In this document: positions 1-11,123 of the stretch, one piece after another
How the letters are laid out: each line of letters begins with the position of its first letter
Position numbering within the stretch: the stretch's first letter is position 1
Origin: Toxonevra muliebris
Taxonomy: Eukaryota > Arthropoda > Insecta > Diptera > Pallopteridae
DNA: 64,000 nucleotides
Assembly: GCA_963691655.1 (NCBI GenBank)
Contig: OY829329.1
Location: 23,487,883 to 23,551,882 of the forward strand
Direction of reading: 5' to 3'
Notes under the pieces: generated by a model
Database searches by the model: none
Told to the model about the DNA's origin: nothing
The model's input: the letters and a program-made list of their open reading frames with translations, nothing else
Made by a program: the position numbers and the translations under genes

Positions 1-435
1 TGATTTTTCCTTTTTTATTTGTGGTTAATACCAAAATAAGAATTGTAAAAACATAAATTTGTAATTCATCATTTCTTTTCAAGTTTACAAATTGTTTTCT
101 GTGTAAATTTGGGAGTTTTTGTTTTTTTGTTGTCATTTAGTTTGAAAAGTTTGAGTCAATTGTTGAAAACTTATGTATGAAAGGGAACATATGCTGATAT
201 TTTATATCGATACATATGAGTTTCCGGTTTATTTGTAATTTGTAAAATTTAAAATTAAAAAGAAATTTCGATAATTTTGTGATTGGAAACTTAGATTAGT
301 TCATAATTAGTCTGTAGGTTGGTGAGTGGCCTTGTTGTTTGTAGTGTTCCTAATATTTTACAAATTTAATTTCTTGGAAAAATTTATGTTATTCTGTAGT
401 TCGATTTTAAGAAATTTAAGATCCACCTCATGTGA
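1..435. other. AT-rich non-coding stretch
   Basis: No open reading frame, RNA gene or repeat structure is supported here. It is the left flank of the TTAA-bounded element that starts at 436. Confidence 0.5.
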
Positions 436-711
436 TTAACCCTTTCACGACTTTAACCCTCTTTAAATTTTTATTCCTGACCATTTTTTCAGAACAATTC
501 TAACTAAACCGCTGTTCGTCGATAAATACTAAATGCCACTTCTACAATATAATAACCAATTAGTCATATAGTCTTAGAATCCCATAAAATCATTTTAAAG
601 TAAATGGTAAACACACCAAAACTGCGACACTAAAAAAGATACTACCAGAAAAAACTAGATGGCTTTGAAATTTAATTTTTTTTATTAACGTTCCTTGAGG
701 TTTAAATATAA

Positions 712-1630
712 TTAAAATATTGGTATTTGCTCCATATGCAAGTGATAGGACTTTTCGTTGCACTTGGTTTTGAATTCTTCAATATCTTTACCAGTTCGCC
801 TATTTTCTTCACTTCTGACCAATATTTCTGGGCTATTAGGTGGATTACAGTCGCGAGGTACAAAATCGATGTTGTTTGCATGAAATATGTGACCTCTTTG
901 GCATCGTCCGGCCGGAATAGTGGTTTGGTGTCTCTTAATAAATGTTAGAATATGCTTTCTGAGGCGCTCATCCCGATAAATTTGAGCGTTCATTGTCCCG
1001 GATGTGATGAGAGGGTTGTTTTTACGGCCACAAGAGCAAATGGCTTGGCAAGCCATGTATTTTTTTTGAAAACTTGGACTTTATTTTCAATTTACAGCTT
1101 TCAGGGGCATCTTGACGACTTGCAGCAGTATAAAAATCTTCCTCAGCAATATGGTATATTTGAAATTTTAACAGCACCAGGTTTCTTCGCCCATGACAAT
1201 GCATTCGTATTTTGTGATTTGGGGTTCATACAACCTGCGGCTGCGAGATATCGACGTAACATTCTGCTTTGCGTCTCGATCTGGTGTTGTTTGAGCCTTA
1301 AAACTTCTCAATGAAGCTTGCCGCTTTACTTTCTAAACGAAAGACTGCGATTTACGTACGGATTTTGCAACAGAATGCGAAGAAACCGATCCGATGATCC
1401 GAAATTTTACGAAAACGCCCTGAGTACCTTCCGATCACTGTTTTTATCACTTTGACCATGCTCACCTCGGCTATTACGCTTTCTAGTAACTGTCAGACCT
1501 TGATTGCACCTATTTAAAACCCTGGAAACTGTCGGTGGTACAATTTTACGTTTTTTGCAATTTTACGTGCACTTGAAGTAGGATTTTTTATATATTCGTG
1601 CAAAATAATTTGTTTTGCTTCTAAAACTAG
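712..1630 (-). pseudogene. Tc1/mariner transposase pseudogene (DD37E-type relative)
   Basis: Minus-strand reading gives, from about 1620 downward, a helix-turn-helix-like stretch (YIKNPTSSARKIAK), then MGEETW around the first catalytic position (the Asp of the relatives' DDETY is lost), then 712-1056 open with ICSCGRKNNPLIT and FVPRDCNPPNSPEI. These align with WQAICSCGK and FVPREANPPNCPEL of the 25-kb and 33-kb copies. Several frameshifts and stops break the frame, and the second catalytic Asp region is scrambled. It is not functional. Confidence 0.75.
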
Positions 1631-1659
1631 AAACTAAATAGCAAATTCAAATGAATTTC

Positions 1660-1953
1660 CAGTGTGGCCAACACAGCGCTTTTCCCGCTGAATTTAGTGC
1701 TTTTAAAAAATTAAAACGCGGAAAAAAGTGAATTTGCGCTCAGCGTGTTTTTTCAATTTAAAATATCTTCGAAAAATCGAAGAAATTTTCATTGACTAGA
1801 AGTATCAGATGTGTGCCTGTATTAGTGAAGAAGTTTAAATGTGTTGAGTTTTCTCGCACTTTTATAAGGAACAAATTTAACGCTTTTTTTAAGAAAATAC
1901 GCGTATTATTCTTAATTTTAGCGGATTTTGAAAAACAAAAGTTGGCAACACTG
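1660..1953. mobile_element. hAT-type MITE with exact 8-bp target duplication
   Basis: The element starts cagtgtggccaac (1660) and ends gttggcaacactg (1953), a 13-bp inverted repeat with one mismatch. It is flanked by a perfect 8-bp direct repeat tgaatttc at 1652-1659 and 1954-1961. CAGTG termini and 8-bp target duplications are the hallmark of hAT transposons. It is 294 bp with no coding capacity. A second, degraded copy in inverse orientation lies at about 33965-34327. It inserted into the Tc1-like element at 610-2072. Confidence 0.9.
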
Positions 1954-2303
1954 TGAATTTCTCATGGTATGAAATTAAGCTCGTGGCCTACTCATGGTAT
2001 TCAAGTTTCAAAATATTTAAATTTTTTTGAGTAATTTATAACTTTTCCAAAGTGTCGCATTTTTGGTGTGTTCACCCTTTGAAACTACAATAATTTTTTT
2101 CACATTTTTTAAAAGATTTTTCGACTACTTTTTGGTACAAAATATGTCCATCTTTCCTTTTTAATTACGGAGCGTTCGTATTGAATTGGAATCCTGAATT
2201 CCATTTTATATACTTTTTTAAAAAATTTGTTTCGCTAAATACGAATCTGTAAAGAAAAAATACAAAATTACCAGAGGCTTGAGCTCGACTTTGAAAGGGT
2301 TAA

Positions 2304-3399
2304 TATACAGTAGTGGCTTTCTAGATCTTTTTACTAGATCCTTATTGAAGAGCTCTTCTTCGTTTGATAAGTTGGGCTTCGATCAGCTCTATGGTATTTT
2401 CATATAAACTACTCAATTGTTTCTAGGGCTGGATACTACAAGTAATGATGTTGAATCTAATATCTGATATCGGTTAATCATCAGTTCTCTAAGCTTGGCC
2501 CTAGCTACTTCTAGATTCTTGCAAAATAGCATTTTTCTAAGATTTCTTCCTCGGTCATTTGAACTAAGAATGATGCAGAGGAGGTTAGAAATTACTTTAT
2601 CAATTAGTTTTACTCTAAAATTGCCTGCCTGTTTGAAGAAGTTTGTGAACCACTGAAATATGCATGAATGTATTCTGTTTTAATCAATTTGTACATAGTT
2701 ACAATGCTGGTTATATTAAACACGTGTCATTGGCATGTTAACGAACCTCAAGTTCAATTATGCACACACAAAAAAAAAAAATGTATGATTTCATTTATTT
2801 TTTAATTGAAATTTAACTGGCAATCAGTTGTGTGGAGCTGTTAAAAAATGTTTTTATTTGTTTTGGTTTTTAAGTAAGGTTTAACTTTGTCAATATATTC
2901 TTTTTGTTCTAGTAGAGTTCAGAAATATATATGTTAAAAAATGTATGAGTTCAAGAATGTTTTTTTCGGGAATGTTACATAGGAAAAATGGCTTGGAAAA
3001 AGATTTTCAGCTTTGCATTGCTTAGAGCAGGCTGCTCTATTAAAAGCTCAAATCTTTTTTGTATACAAAATTTACAAAGTAAATCCTGACTAAGATTTCC
3101 ATGAAATTTTTGTACTAGCCGCAGAATTCTTGGATACTCACAAAATTGCGTAATGTCAGTTTTGGGCATTTTCAGCCTCATATGAAATCGACAGGAAATT
3201 TTTGGTGGTTGTGAATTCGCACTAGTTTCATTATAAAGTAAAATTTCGAATTTTTTTCCGATTTTTTTATTATTGAAAGAAGATTGAACTATTCTGTGGT
3301 CATAGATTCGAAATCAGCATAAAAAATTCCATGGGAAATATATGAAAAATACAAACATGTTATTTTCTGTCTATTCGTAGAAAATCATTCGTACGTCGA
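2304..3399. other. Non-coding stretch, nothing recognised
   Basis: AT-rich DNA with only chance open frames. No repeat ends, tRNA or conserved motif could be supported. Confidence 0.45.
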
Positions 3400-3860
3400 C
3401 TATCCAGCTTTGACCAGGTAAATCTCGTTATTTTGCATCGGAAGTCAGCAGTGACTTGCACGTTGCCATAGGGACTCCTATGTTCTTCCTTTCAGGAGCT
3501 TTTCCTACCCAACTCGTTTGCGATTTCGTTCCCCGGTATCCCTCTGTGCTGCGGCACCCAAATTAGGTGCAAATCGAACTGGCCGGACATTTCGTTGTGA
3601 GACGCTCTTCAGTCAAAGGCAACTTTCGAAGTGAGGAATACTGATTCAAGGGATTTTTTGGCTGCCTGGTTGTCAGCAAAGATACATAAATCTGTTGCCG
3701 ATTTCACGTTATACCTTAGCCAGGACGTGACTTCTTTGATTGCTATGACCTCTGCCTGAAATACACCAGCACCAACTCTGCCGTCCAGCTTAGAGCCATC
3801 GGTTTAGAAATGGATTGAGTCCTTATGAAGCCGATCTTCATGCTCCCTGTCTATCAGAAA
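3400..3860 (-). pseudogene. LINE ORF2 fragment: ribonuclease H domain
   Basis: Read on the minus strand from about 3820 down it gives TDGSKLDGRVGAGVFQAEV, FADNQAA and WVPQHRGIPGNEIANELG. These are the RNase H signatures of RNase H-bearing non-LTR retrotransposons (I/LOA/R1-type ORF2 C-terminus). The Asp, Glu and Asp of the first three catalytic sites are visible, but the usual fourth Asp (NEAADELA in the relative at 35.8 kb) reads Asn. Stops break the frame, including one just after the Asp-Asn-Gln site. It is a decayed 3' fragment; its ends could not be placed exactly. Confidence 0.75.
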
Positions 3861-3878
3861 TACGAGTATCGAACCATA

Positions 3879-4125
3879 GGTTAGGTTAGATTGGAGTGGC
3901 TGTCGAGAGACACACTTAGGCCTGAACGGCTCATTGTGATACCACATAGCTTGGTGGTTTCGCCATTACCAACCAAGGTGTGTACCTATACACTTTCTTA
4001 TAATTCTCATACACTTCATATTGATAGTGAATATAAGAAACTAACCACCAGACGAAAACGGGAATCGAACCCGAACCTCCCAGATAAAAGTTTAGCGCAC
4101 TACCCACTAGATTACTGAGGTCGTC
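3879..4125 (-). mobile_element. tRNA-derived SINE, copy 1
   Basis: On the minus strand the head (about 4125 to 4040) reads like a tRNA: an A-box-like segment with ctagtgggtagtgcgc, then ggttcgattcccg, the B box of a RNA polymerase III promoter, at about 4059-4071. The anticodon-arm region resembles tRNA-Glu by eye. The body continues to a 3' end rich in cctaacc. The same sequence recurs at 59086-59409, so this is a dispersed SINE and not a tRNA gene. Target duplications are not clear for this copy. Compared with copy 2 it lacks an internal stretch of about 60 bp. Confidence 0.8.
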
Positions 4126-4737
4126 ATCGATATATATATTCTATTCTATCTAAAATTTAACAGAATAATAACTCAAATCCCTGTGGTTTTGGCCCATGCC
4201 GGGCCGAGTTATTGTCATTATTCAATACAGATCTCTCTGGGAAGTCCAAATAAATTTGTAGAAGTTCTTTTGCTGTGGGAAACTAATATAAAGCAGTGGG
4301 GAGTAAATATGGAGGGAAGGAGAAGGACTTTCGCAATACATTAACACAAACTTTTATAGTGATTCTCAACGATAAAAAGGGAAATAATCATTTTTTTTAC
4401 AATCATGTTGTATGAGAGGTGGGCGTTGCCATGGGCGGATATTTTATTTTATTTATTTTTGCACCCTGGCATTGTATTGACAAAAGCAACTACTGTACAA
4501 AAATTGTGAATATACGACGACTCATTCTATTTTTGTCTTAATTTTGTATGAAGTTCAACCACTGTGCGTCGTCTTCTAATTTGTTCTGTGGAGCAACTTT
4601 TTTTTTTTCGACGAATCCCAACGGACCCACTTACCCGCCCAGCCGCACGAGGGGCGCATCCGCATAACGAACGGATCACTGCCCAAAACAGACACAGTCC
4701 GGACTGCTCTGTATGACGTGATCTATCCAAGTGGTTT

Positions 4738-4971
4738 TCAAACAACTTCTTTTGAAAAAATCCACAATAAGCAGATGTCGTCAGCGTAATCAATATGCCG
4801 CAAAAAACTCGTCTTCTTACACCTCAAACTGCTTCCGGGTAGTAAATAAAAAGCATCATTTAGCACACCTCTCAACTTGAGAATTGGCACTGAAGACATA
4901 ATGCAGCATTGACAGGCATTACTACGGGCTTCAAAGGGATCAGATAATTTTCCTTGTCTAAGACTCGACAC
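4738..4971 (-). pseudogene. LINE reverse transcriptase scrap with YADD box
   Basis: The minus-strand frame contains LRHIDYADDICLL, matching the catalytic YADD/FADD box (RT motif C) of non-LTR retrotransposons with its usual flank (DYADDICLLS). The frame is short and the surrounding RT blocks are not readable in one frame; weaker traces may extend to about 4530. It could belong to the same decayed LINE as 3400-3860, but the order and the intervening SINE do not prove this. Confidence 0.55.
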
Positions 4972-7361
4972 TTTCCACTTTTATATGTTGTTTTAGTGAT
5001 AGCGATATTTATGCCGCATGTTCACTCATTTGTGAAGTTTTTGTTGTCCCAGGCGAGATTTATGAGTGAGCAACTCGGCGGAAAATCTAGGGTAATGCTT
5101 ATAGAACTCTGCTGTTATTCCGTTCAGCCGCTTTGTGTTCGCAGATAAAATTCGTAGCGCGAGATAGATCGCTAACAGTGGGCGTATCTGGATTGATGTT
5201 TGGGATATTAGTAGTTATATTGGTTGGAGCACCGAAGAAAAATTGTCTTTCAATCGGTCAGCTGCACACTGATAAGCGGATAAATCAAGGTTGAAGAAAT
5301 CTTTCCAAAGAAAAAGAGAAAAAAGTTTACCTAGGATTCCACATTTTTTGTACAAGAGAACAAAACATTCACAAATGAAATAACCTACAGTTTTATCATC
5401 TCCTAGACATGCGATGCCTGGGTTCAACAGCTACCTCGGTCAAAAATCAAAAAAAAGAAGATAAAACCTCTTAGCTGACAACAGCAACCCTCAAGAGTAA
5501 AAATTGCCTAAGAAAAGCTTTTCAATTCATCGTTCAGATTCGGTATAAAACTGTGGGTTCCAAAAAACTTGGTCTAGGCCTTATATGGGTTCTTCTGCCA
5601 TAAAAGAAGAAAAGTAGACATGCGTCACATAGCACAGTGATTTGATCCCATACAACTAAAGAATAAAATTGGAAGTATCTCATTTCGTATGCCAGTAAAT
5701 TTTGGGTCGCTAAACTCAAATCTGAAATTAGTTTTAATTAACCTGTTTTGGTTTCGCCTCAAACTAAGCTTAAAATTATAATTTTTGTCATTTTTGACAA
5801 ACTATAATGGAAGAATAGCCAGTTTGATCTTCTACAAATTTAATTTGTTTAGTTATGTTAATATTGGATTTTTTAGAAAATTGAACAATTTTTATTGGAA
5901 ACCTTGAATGCAACGTTTGTTTTTTTTTTTAAGTTTTATTAATTTTTCAGCATGATTGCATACTTTTAGGATTAAGAAAAAAGTTTACTTCCAATTTTTG
6001 TCGAAAAGAACGGTTTCAGAGCGGAAGATAGCGGAGCATGTTTTTGCATATTACGATAAAGAAAAGTACCTTCTAAAATTGAGAAAAAATCCAGAAACAT
6101 ATTTCCACATATTTTGTAGATTTTCTCCCTCGAAATTCATTAATTTTCAGATTTTGTATTTTGAAAAATATTAACTATAAAAACAATGCAGAATTTTTAT
6201 AGGTATTTGAAAATCTTGATTTAAATATAAAACCAAAATTTTCTTTAATAAATTAAGAATACTAAACTGGAGCTTTCAGCAGGAAATCTTAAAAAACTTA
6301 TGTTTCAGATATTTTTTTACCCAACGGACTAAAAATCTCAAATTGAGCGATCCAACATTTTTGCGAAAAAACTTGTCAACTTGAACTGCTCTTACACCCA
6401 CATTAATTACACTGATTTACAGCTGAAAAGTACCAAGAACAAAACATGTTTGGGTGGATAAATTGGGACCTCCTGAACACAACAACACCTCTCTTTCTTT
6501 TTCTATGGTAAGAAGTTTTACCGAGCATAATTTTGAATAATTTTGTATTTTTCGGGTACGGTTTCTCTCAAATCCTTGTGGAGTCCGATCCTTCTTCGAT
6601 TCTGAATTTTTCTCAGAAAATCATTGACTATCATGAAGCCTGTAATGAAACCTTCAATTGACCTAAATTTTTACCTTCGTAAACTTCGTAAACAGATACA
6701 GATTCTTTGATTTATCTTGTCTTGGAAATTCAATAAACACTTCAGACTGCCGACAGGATTCTAATAACCTCCAGAATACATAGTCTCAACTCCATTTAAT
6801 TTAGAATGAAATAGAAGTAAATTATGTACTAACTTAAGACCAAGAGGTTTCTTACTTCTGAGAAAGTGTGGCTCCAAAAATAGCCAAAGTGCTAGAACAC
6901 TCCAATCTAAAATTTCTAAAGTGTTCCGTGAATAAACTTATTTCAAATCTTATTCAAGTTGAACATAATTAAATGGAATATGCATAAATAAGAAAATAAA
7001 GCTATTGCTGCCTTAATTTAGTTCAATTCCAAATGATATGCAAATATTTTTAGTAGTCAGTCACACACAAATGCAAATGTTTATTTAGTTATTGACACAA
7101 GCACCTTTTTTTTATTTTTGTTTTGTTTTTTTTGGTTGCTTAGCTCTTAATTTTTTTTTTGCATTTAGTTTTCACCTGTATCAGTTCACCTGAATTTACG
7201 TAACTAAACAACAATAACAACTAAATATTGTTGTTGATACTTATTTGGAATATGTACGACTGGCAATGTGGGTTGACTGTGAGTTTGCGGCGCGATAAGA
7301 TTGTGACAATTATTTACTAATAAAAAAGTAAAAATCAGTTTTGAAAAAATACACTTATATA
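4972..7361. other. Non-coding stretch, nothing recognised
   Basis: AT-rich, with scattered open frames of 60-76 codons that show no domain, splice signals or composition of real coding DNA. No RNA gene or element termini were found. Confidence 0.45.
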
Positions 7362-7558
7362 CACTTGGGGTCATTAAAATCGCACCACCCTAAATATTCA
7401 AGAAAAAAACTGAAATAGCGGTATACCACCTTAATCAAAAAGTTCCCGGAATTACAACCGTGTGGCGCTCCCATCGTTCCGATTTGAGTTATGTTTTTTT
7501 TTAGTTGGTACATCTGTTGTTGATATTTCCTTTAAATCTTAGCGTCATAACTTGACAT

Positions 7559-8075
7559 ATGCAAACGTTGGAAATGTTGGAAAAGTTTTTCGGCAACGAT
7601 TCTCTAAAGAAAAGAGTCGTTTACCAGTGGAACGAGCGGTTCAAAAGTGGTCGTGAGTCAATCGAAGAGGATGAACGCAGCGGTAGACCATCGACATCGA
7701 AAACCGACGAAAACATTGATAAAGTAAAAGAAATTTTGGTCAATAACCGCAAATTAACCATCAGAGAGTATTATTTGGGCGTTATAATGCGTTTGCGTGA
7801 AGCGATTCGCCGAAAGAGACCAGAATTGTGGACAGAAAACTGCAACAAATACCAACCAACAGCCACCGAATCCACCTGATTTGGCTCCCTGTGACTTCTT
7901 TCTGTTCAATCGAGCTAAAAAAACCATTACGGGGAACGCGTTTCAGCAGCCGAGTGGAAGTAATGGAAAAATCGCAGGAAAACCGAATATAAAAAATGTT
8001 TCGAGGATTGGATCAAGCGCTGGCATAAGTGTGTTGCAGTCGATGGGGATTACTTTGAAGGGGACAATATATAGA
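7559..8075 (+). pseudogene. mariner transposase pseudogene
   Basis: The N-terminal HTH region is clear: VVYQWNERFKSGRESIEED followed by RSGRPST (about residues 20-46). The frame then jumps to LREAIRRKRPELW, a segment that normally lies between the first and second catalytic Asp, so the middle is deleted. A second deletion removes the second Asp. The third-Asp region follows in another frame (PPDLAPCDFFLF) and the C-terminus in a third (CFEDWIKRWHKC, then GDYFEGDN ending near 8072). No active enzyme is possible. Confidence 0.85.
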
Positions 8076-8107
8076 TCTTTTAACATTTTCGGGGGTCAGG
8101 AAACAGA

Positions 8108-8143
8108 GGAGATAACGAAAAACCGAGTCCGGACTCGTTATCT
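8108..8143. repeat. Short palindrome inside the mariner
   Basis: gagataacga and tcgttatctc form perfect 10-bp arms. The core contains the perfect 14-bp palindrome cgagtccggactcg (8124-8137). The accgagtcc motif of the core also appears in the repeat at 8375 and, inverted, at 22295. It may be the edge of an inserted inverted-repeat element. Confidence 0.5.
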
Positions 8144-8149
8144 CTAACG

Positions 8150-8395
8150 TCAATTTCTTGTTACAATTTTTTTTATCAAAACCAGAATTTTGTTCCTCTG
8201 AAGGCCTGAACTTTCATAGGTCACTGATGACCCTGTGGCTCTCAATGGGAATTTTTAACGAATTTTTTCATTACATTTTTATTAAATATTTTTTTTAAAG
8301 ATAGGCAAAGTTTCTTAATATTAATTTTTCACTTAACCCTTTCTTGACCCTAAGGCAACTAGAAGCGATGGAGCAAAACCGAGTCCAGATGAAGT
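8150..8395 (+). repeat. Dispersed repeat shared with 22290-22570
   Basis: About 245 bp here match the reverse complement of about 22290-22570. Shared landmarks are aggcctraactttc, gaccctgtggct, caatggg, then ttaaccctttcttgacc and gagcaaaaccgagtccag. It is non-coding. It lies inside the mariner at 7362-9558. It is probably part of the TTAA-type family seen at 22024-22563. Confidence 0.7.
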
Positions 8396-8399
8396 CAGT

Positions 8400-8880
8400 G
8401 GCAAATGCAATGATGTCAATTTATTTCACCAGATAAAAAATTGTAGCTGTTTTTTTCGAAAACTAGACAGACAGTAAGTGCTAAATTGTTTACTGAAATC
8501 TGCTTAGCACAAGTTTTCAAAAACTTGTTGGGAAACTAGAAAAAAATTAACTGCGCCTCAGCTCACACTGCTGAACAACTTTATAGCGCCCTCAGGGATT
8601 GAAGAAATTCGTTCCTGCATTACATTCCCCGAACCTACCGCCATGTGAATTCTTTGAAAATTTGAAAAAAGGTCTTCGGCCATAATGAGGAGATAATTAA
8701 TGCAGTTCATCAAAGTTGCAAATGTAAAGTGTCGATTTTGAAGACTTCAAAAATGTATAGAAATTAATGGCAATTGTGTCCGAAACCGATGAAGATTAAT
8801 GTTGCCAAAAAATGTTTCTAGCCTGTAGCCAACAAAGATGAAAATGGTAGAGAATAAAAAAAAAATTAAAGAAGAAAAGG
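8400..8880 (+). pseudogene. Fragment of a second mariner, same family as 12795-14156
   Basis: The sequence follows the 12.8-14.2 kb element (read on its minus strand) block by block: atgtcaatttatttcacc, then tgtagctgtt, aaaacttgttgggaaac, and the downstream aattaatgcagtt, agaaattaat and agcctgtagccaac near its 3' TIR. Translation is broken by many stops, but HSPNLPPCEFF marks the third-Asp region. Only the 3' half is present, so it is a truncated insertion or recombination product inside the 7.4-kb mariner. Confidence 0.65.
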
Positions 8881-9560
8881 TTGTGTTAAATAGTCTGTGT
8901 GTAATGACTAGAGAATATAATTCTAAGCACGAAAAATGTCATTTTAAGCTTTTAAAACAGTAAAATAAGCAAAATAATGAAAAAAACTGAAATGAGTCCC
9001 TTCTGCACTCGTTATATGATGTGATAACATACTTTATGCGTTGTTGCTTACTTCATAATAAAAGTTTTCGTTTTTATGTTGCTCCAGATTATAACAATTT
9101 AAGACTTCTGTTTGAAAAATTTTATATCTTGTTGAATAATTGATACTAAATATTTGAAATATTTGAGGAAAAAACAAATATGCAAAATGAGCAAGCACCA
9201 TGTAAATACTTAGGATTACATATCTTTAATGACCCTTTTTTTCTCCAACTCTTTTTTTTTCAAGTCGCACCGCAGGTTAATGGCTGCATTCCATTTTAGC
9301 TGCTCTTTGACAACAAGATAACTTTTCTTCACTTAATGTTAATATTTTAATATTTTCAACCCGCTGACGTTGTTAATGTTTGATATTTTTCACAGTTTTC
9401 TGTCTCCACGCTCTAAACACGAATAAAGTGCAAAACAAAAAAAAGTTTATTTTTTCAAAACCTACTCATTCCTTTAGTTATTATAAAAAATTATCGTTAT
9501 TAGGCTTCAGTGTTAACTATTTATATGAAGGGTGATGCGATTTTAATGACCCAAAGTGTA

Positions 9561-9933
9561 GATTATTTTCACCTATATCAAATAAACATTCTGGAAATAT
9601 TACCATATGTTGTTGCTAAAGAAATTTAACAAAAATTTTCACTCATTAATTTCAATTTGATTTTTTTATTTTTTTTTTATTTATATTTTTGTTAACTAAC
9701 TAGATGCGTAATTGGACAAGGTCAAAAAAAAAGAAAAGGTTTTTAATCGATATTGAGTTCTTTCGTATTTTATTTATTTTTTTCTCTTTTCTTTTTGTTT
9801 GTTTTTCATTTGCTATTTTATTTTTTTGCTTTAGTAATTGCTTTCATTGGAAAATTAGGAATATTATATTAAGTTTATTGTATTGATTTATAATATCTAG
9901 AACGAGTTGTATGTATAGTTGAGTCATTCTATA
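9561..9933. other. Non-coding, T-rich stretch
   Basis: T-rich low-complexity DNA between the mariner and the LINE. Nothing else was recognised. Confidence 0.4.
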
Positions 9934-9945
9934 AACTCTTCACTT

Positions 9946-11123
9946 AGGTTAGGTTAGGTTAAAGAAGGGGTGTGTGCTACGCACTTCCACTCGGGGGCCT
10001 TATTAGGCCCATTGTAATGCCCTTCGTTTTATATTTGGGTGACCTTCCCTATCTGTTCGGTTCCCTGCGGATCCAGACTGGATCCTTTGGAAACCACCCG
10101 GTCTTGACCGGGTGCAAATCTAAAATCAGTGCATCAGCTATATCTGTTAGCCCGTCAAAGAACCTTGCCCCGAGAGTTCGGAGCCGTCGTTCCTGAAATG
10201 AGGGACTATGGCATAGCAGATGCTCTACCGATTTCGCAGCGTCCTCGTCTCCACAGCCTCTGCATATATCATTGGTCGATAGCCGCCATTTGCATAACAT
10301 TACGCCCACAGCGCAGTGACAGGTGATAACACCCGACACCATGTGCACAGCATGTTTATCGAGTCGCAAAATACTTTTCGTCCTTTTAATGTTTGGTCGT
10401 GGCCACAGGGTACGTGCTCTGTTTGTGGATTCAGTTAACCACTCTCCTATTGTCCCTGCTATAACACAAAACGGTGATAGTAGCGTGTTGATTGCGTCAC
10501 TGGCAGGCATTGATGACCCTGCTCGGGCAAGTTCGTCCGAAATGTCGTTCCCTTCAATATTGCTATGTCCGGGAACCCAACGTAAACTTACCCTTCAGTG
10601 TCTTATGCTGCTCAAAACGTTACGACAATTTTGCACTACCTTTGATTTTATGACAGTAGATCCTATAGCTTTCAAGCCAGCGTGACTATCCACACAGATT
10701 ACAGCTTCCTTAAGGAAGGGGCTTTTTATGTGTTCCGCTGCCTTCATGATGGAAAAAACCTCCGATTGGAAAACGCTACAGTAATCCGGTAGTCTATATG
10801 ACCTTCGGATTTGTTGCGTTTCACAAAAAATTCCCGCCCCAGTGCCTCCATCTTTCTTTGATCCGTCAGTAAAGTAGACTGTTGAAAGGTCTTCAACATC
10901 AGGCTGTAGCCAGCTGTCTCTGGAGGGATAGTCGATCGGAATTTTCCAATTGAAATCACTGTGTGTTACCAGTTGCCTTACCTATAAGGCTGTGCGTGGT
11001 ATCACCTCTCATTAAGTTATCCAGTATACTGGAGTGTTCGCAGTTGGCTGAAGTCAGCTGGTTAGACTCTCTCAACCTGAGAAAATTCTTCGCTGCATTA
11101 GCCTTTACAAACATGTCCAGAGG
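9946..11123 (-). mobile_element. 5'-truncated LINE with 12-bp target duplication; ORF2 C-terminus (RNase H + zinc knuckle)
   Basis: The element is bounded by an exact 12-bp direct repeat aactcttcactt (9934-9945 and 11124-11135). On the minus strand it encodes the end of a non-LTR ORF2. PLDMFVKANAAKNFL opens it; then come the RNase H blocks TDGSKKDGGTGAGIF, QSEVFSIMKAAEHI, CVDSHAG and WVPGHSNIEGNDISDELAR with all four acidic catalytic residues; then the knuckle CRGCGDEDAAKSVEHLLC. A frameshift near 10870 and one stop near 10600 disable it. The 3' tail on this strand is a run of taacc units (9946-9961). It is an ordinary target-primed insertion, moderately old. Confidence 0.9.

Larger units (their letters stand above)
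610..2072 (-). mobile_element. Tc1/mariner-type element, degenerate, with matching TIRs
   Basis: Termini at 610-631 (aacacaccaaaactgcgaca) and 2051-2072 are inverted repeats with one mismatch over about 22 bp. The left end abuts TA (608-609); the expected right TA reads CA, consistent with one mutation. Inside, on the minus strand, are remnants of a transposase related to those at 24.9 and 32.5 kb. It sits within the TTAA-bounded element and is itself interrupted by a hAT MITE at 1660-1953. Length without that MITE is about 1.16 kb, close to the 1.17 kb of the 32.5-kb relative. Confidence 0.75.
436..2303. mobile_element. TTAA-flanked piggyBac-like non-autonomous element (host of nested insertions)
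   Basis: Both ends show TTAA followed by CCCTTTCA reading inwards (TTAA at 436-439 and 2300-2303), giving a 12-bp shared terminus ttaaccctttca. TTAA target sites with short CCC-starting termini are typical of piggyBac-type elements. Without the inner Tc1-like insertion (610-2072) the element would be about 0.4 kb and non-coding, so a MITE. The same TTAACCCTTT terminus recurs at 22024, 22345-22348 (inverted), 22560-22563 (inverted) and 45370. The superfamily call rests on the TTAA site and terminus only. Confidence 0.5.
7362..9558 (+). mobile_element. mariner element with 30-bp TIRs, internally deleted and filled with other repeats
   Basis: The left terminus cacttggggtcattaaaatc (7362) and right terminus gattttaatgacccaaagtg (ending 9558) form an inverted repeat of about 30 bp with two or three mismatches. 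TA dinucleotides lie outside both ends (7360-7361 and 9559-9560). The 5' half carries a mariner transposase remnant on the + strand. At 2.2 kb it is longer than the usual 1.3 kb because foreign DNA lies inside: a repeat shared with 22.3 kb (8150-8395) and a fragment of another mariner (8400-8880). Confidence 0.85.

Noticed and set aside
4040..4125. tRNA gene on the minus strand
   Set aside because: The A and B boxes are there, but the same sequence with its body recurs at 59.1 kb with a retrotransposon-type TSD, so it is a SINE head.
4527..4793. 88-codon minus-strand protein
   Set aside because: It overlaps the RT scrap in another frame and has no recognised domain.
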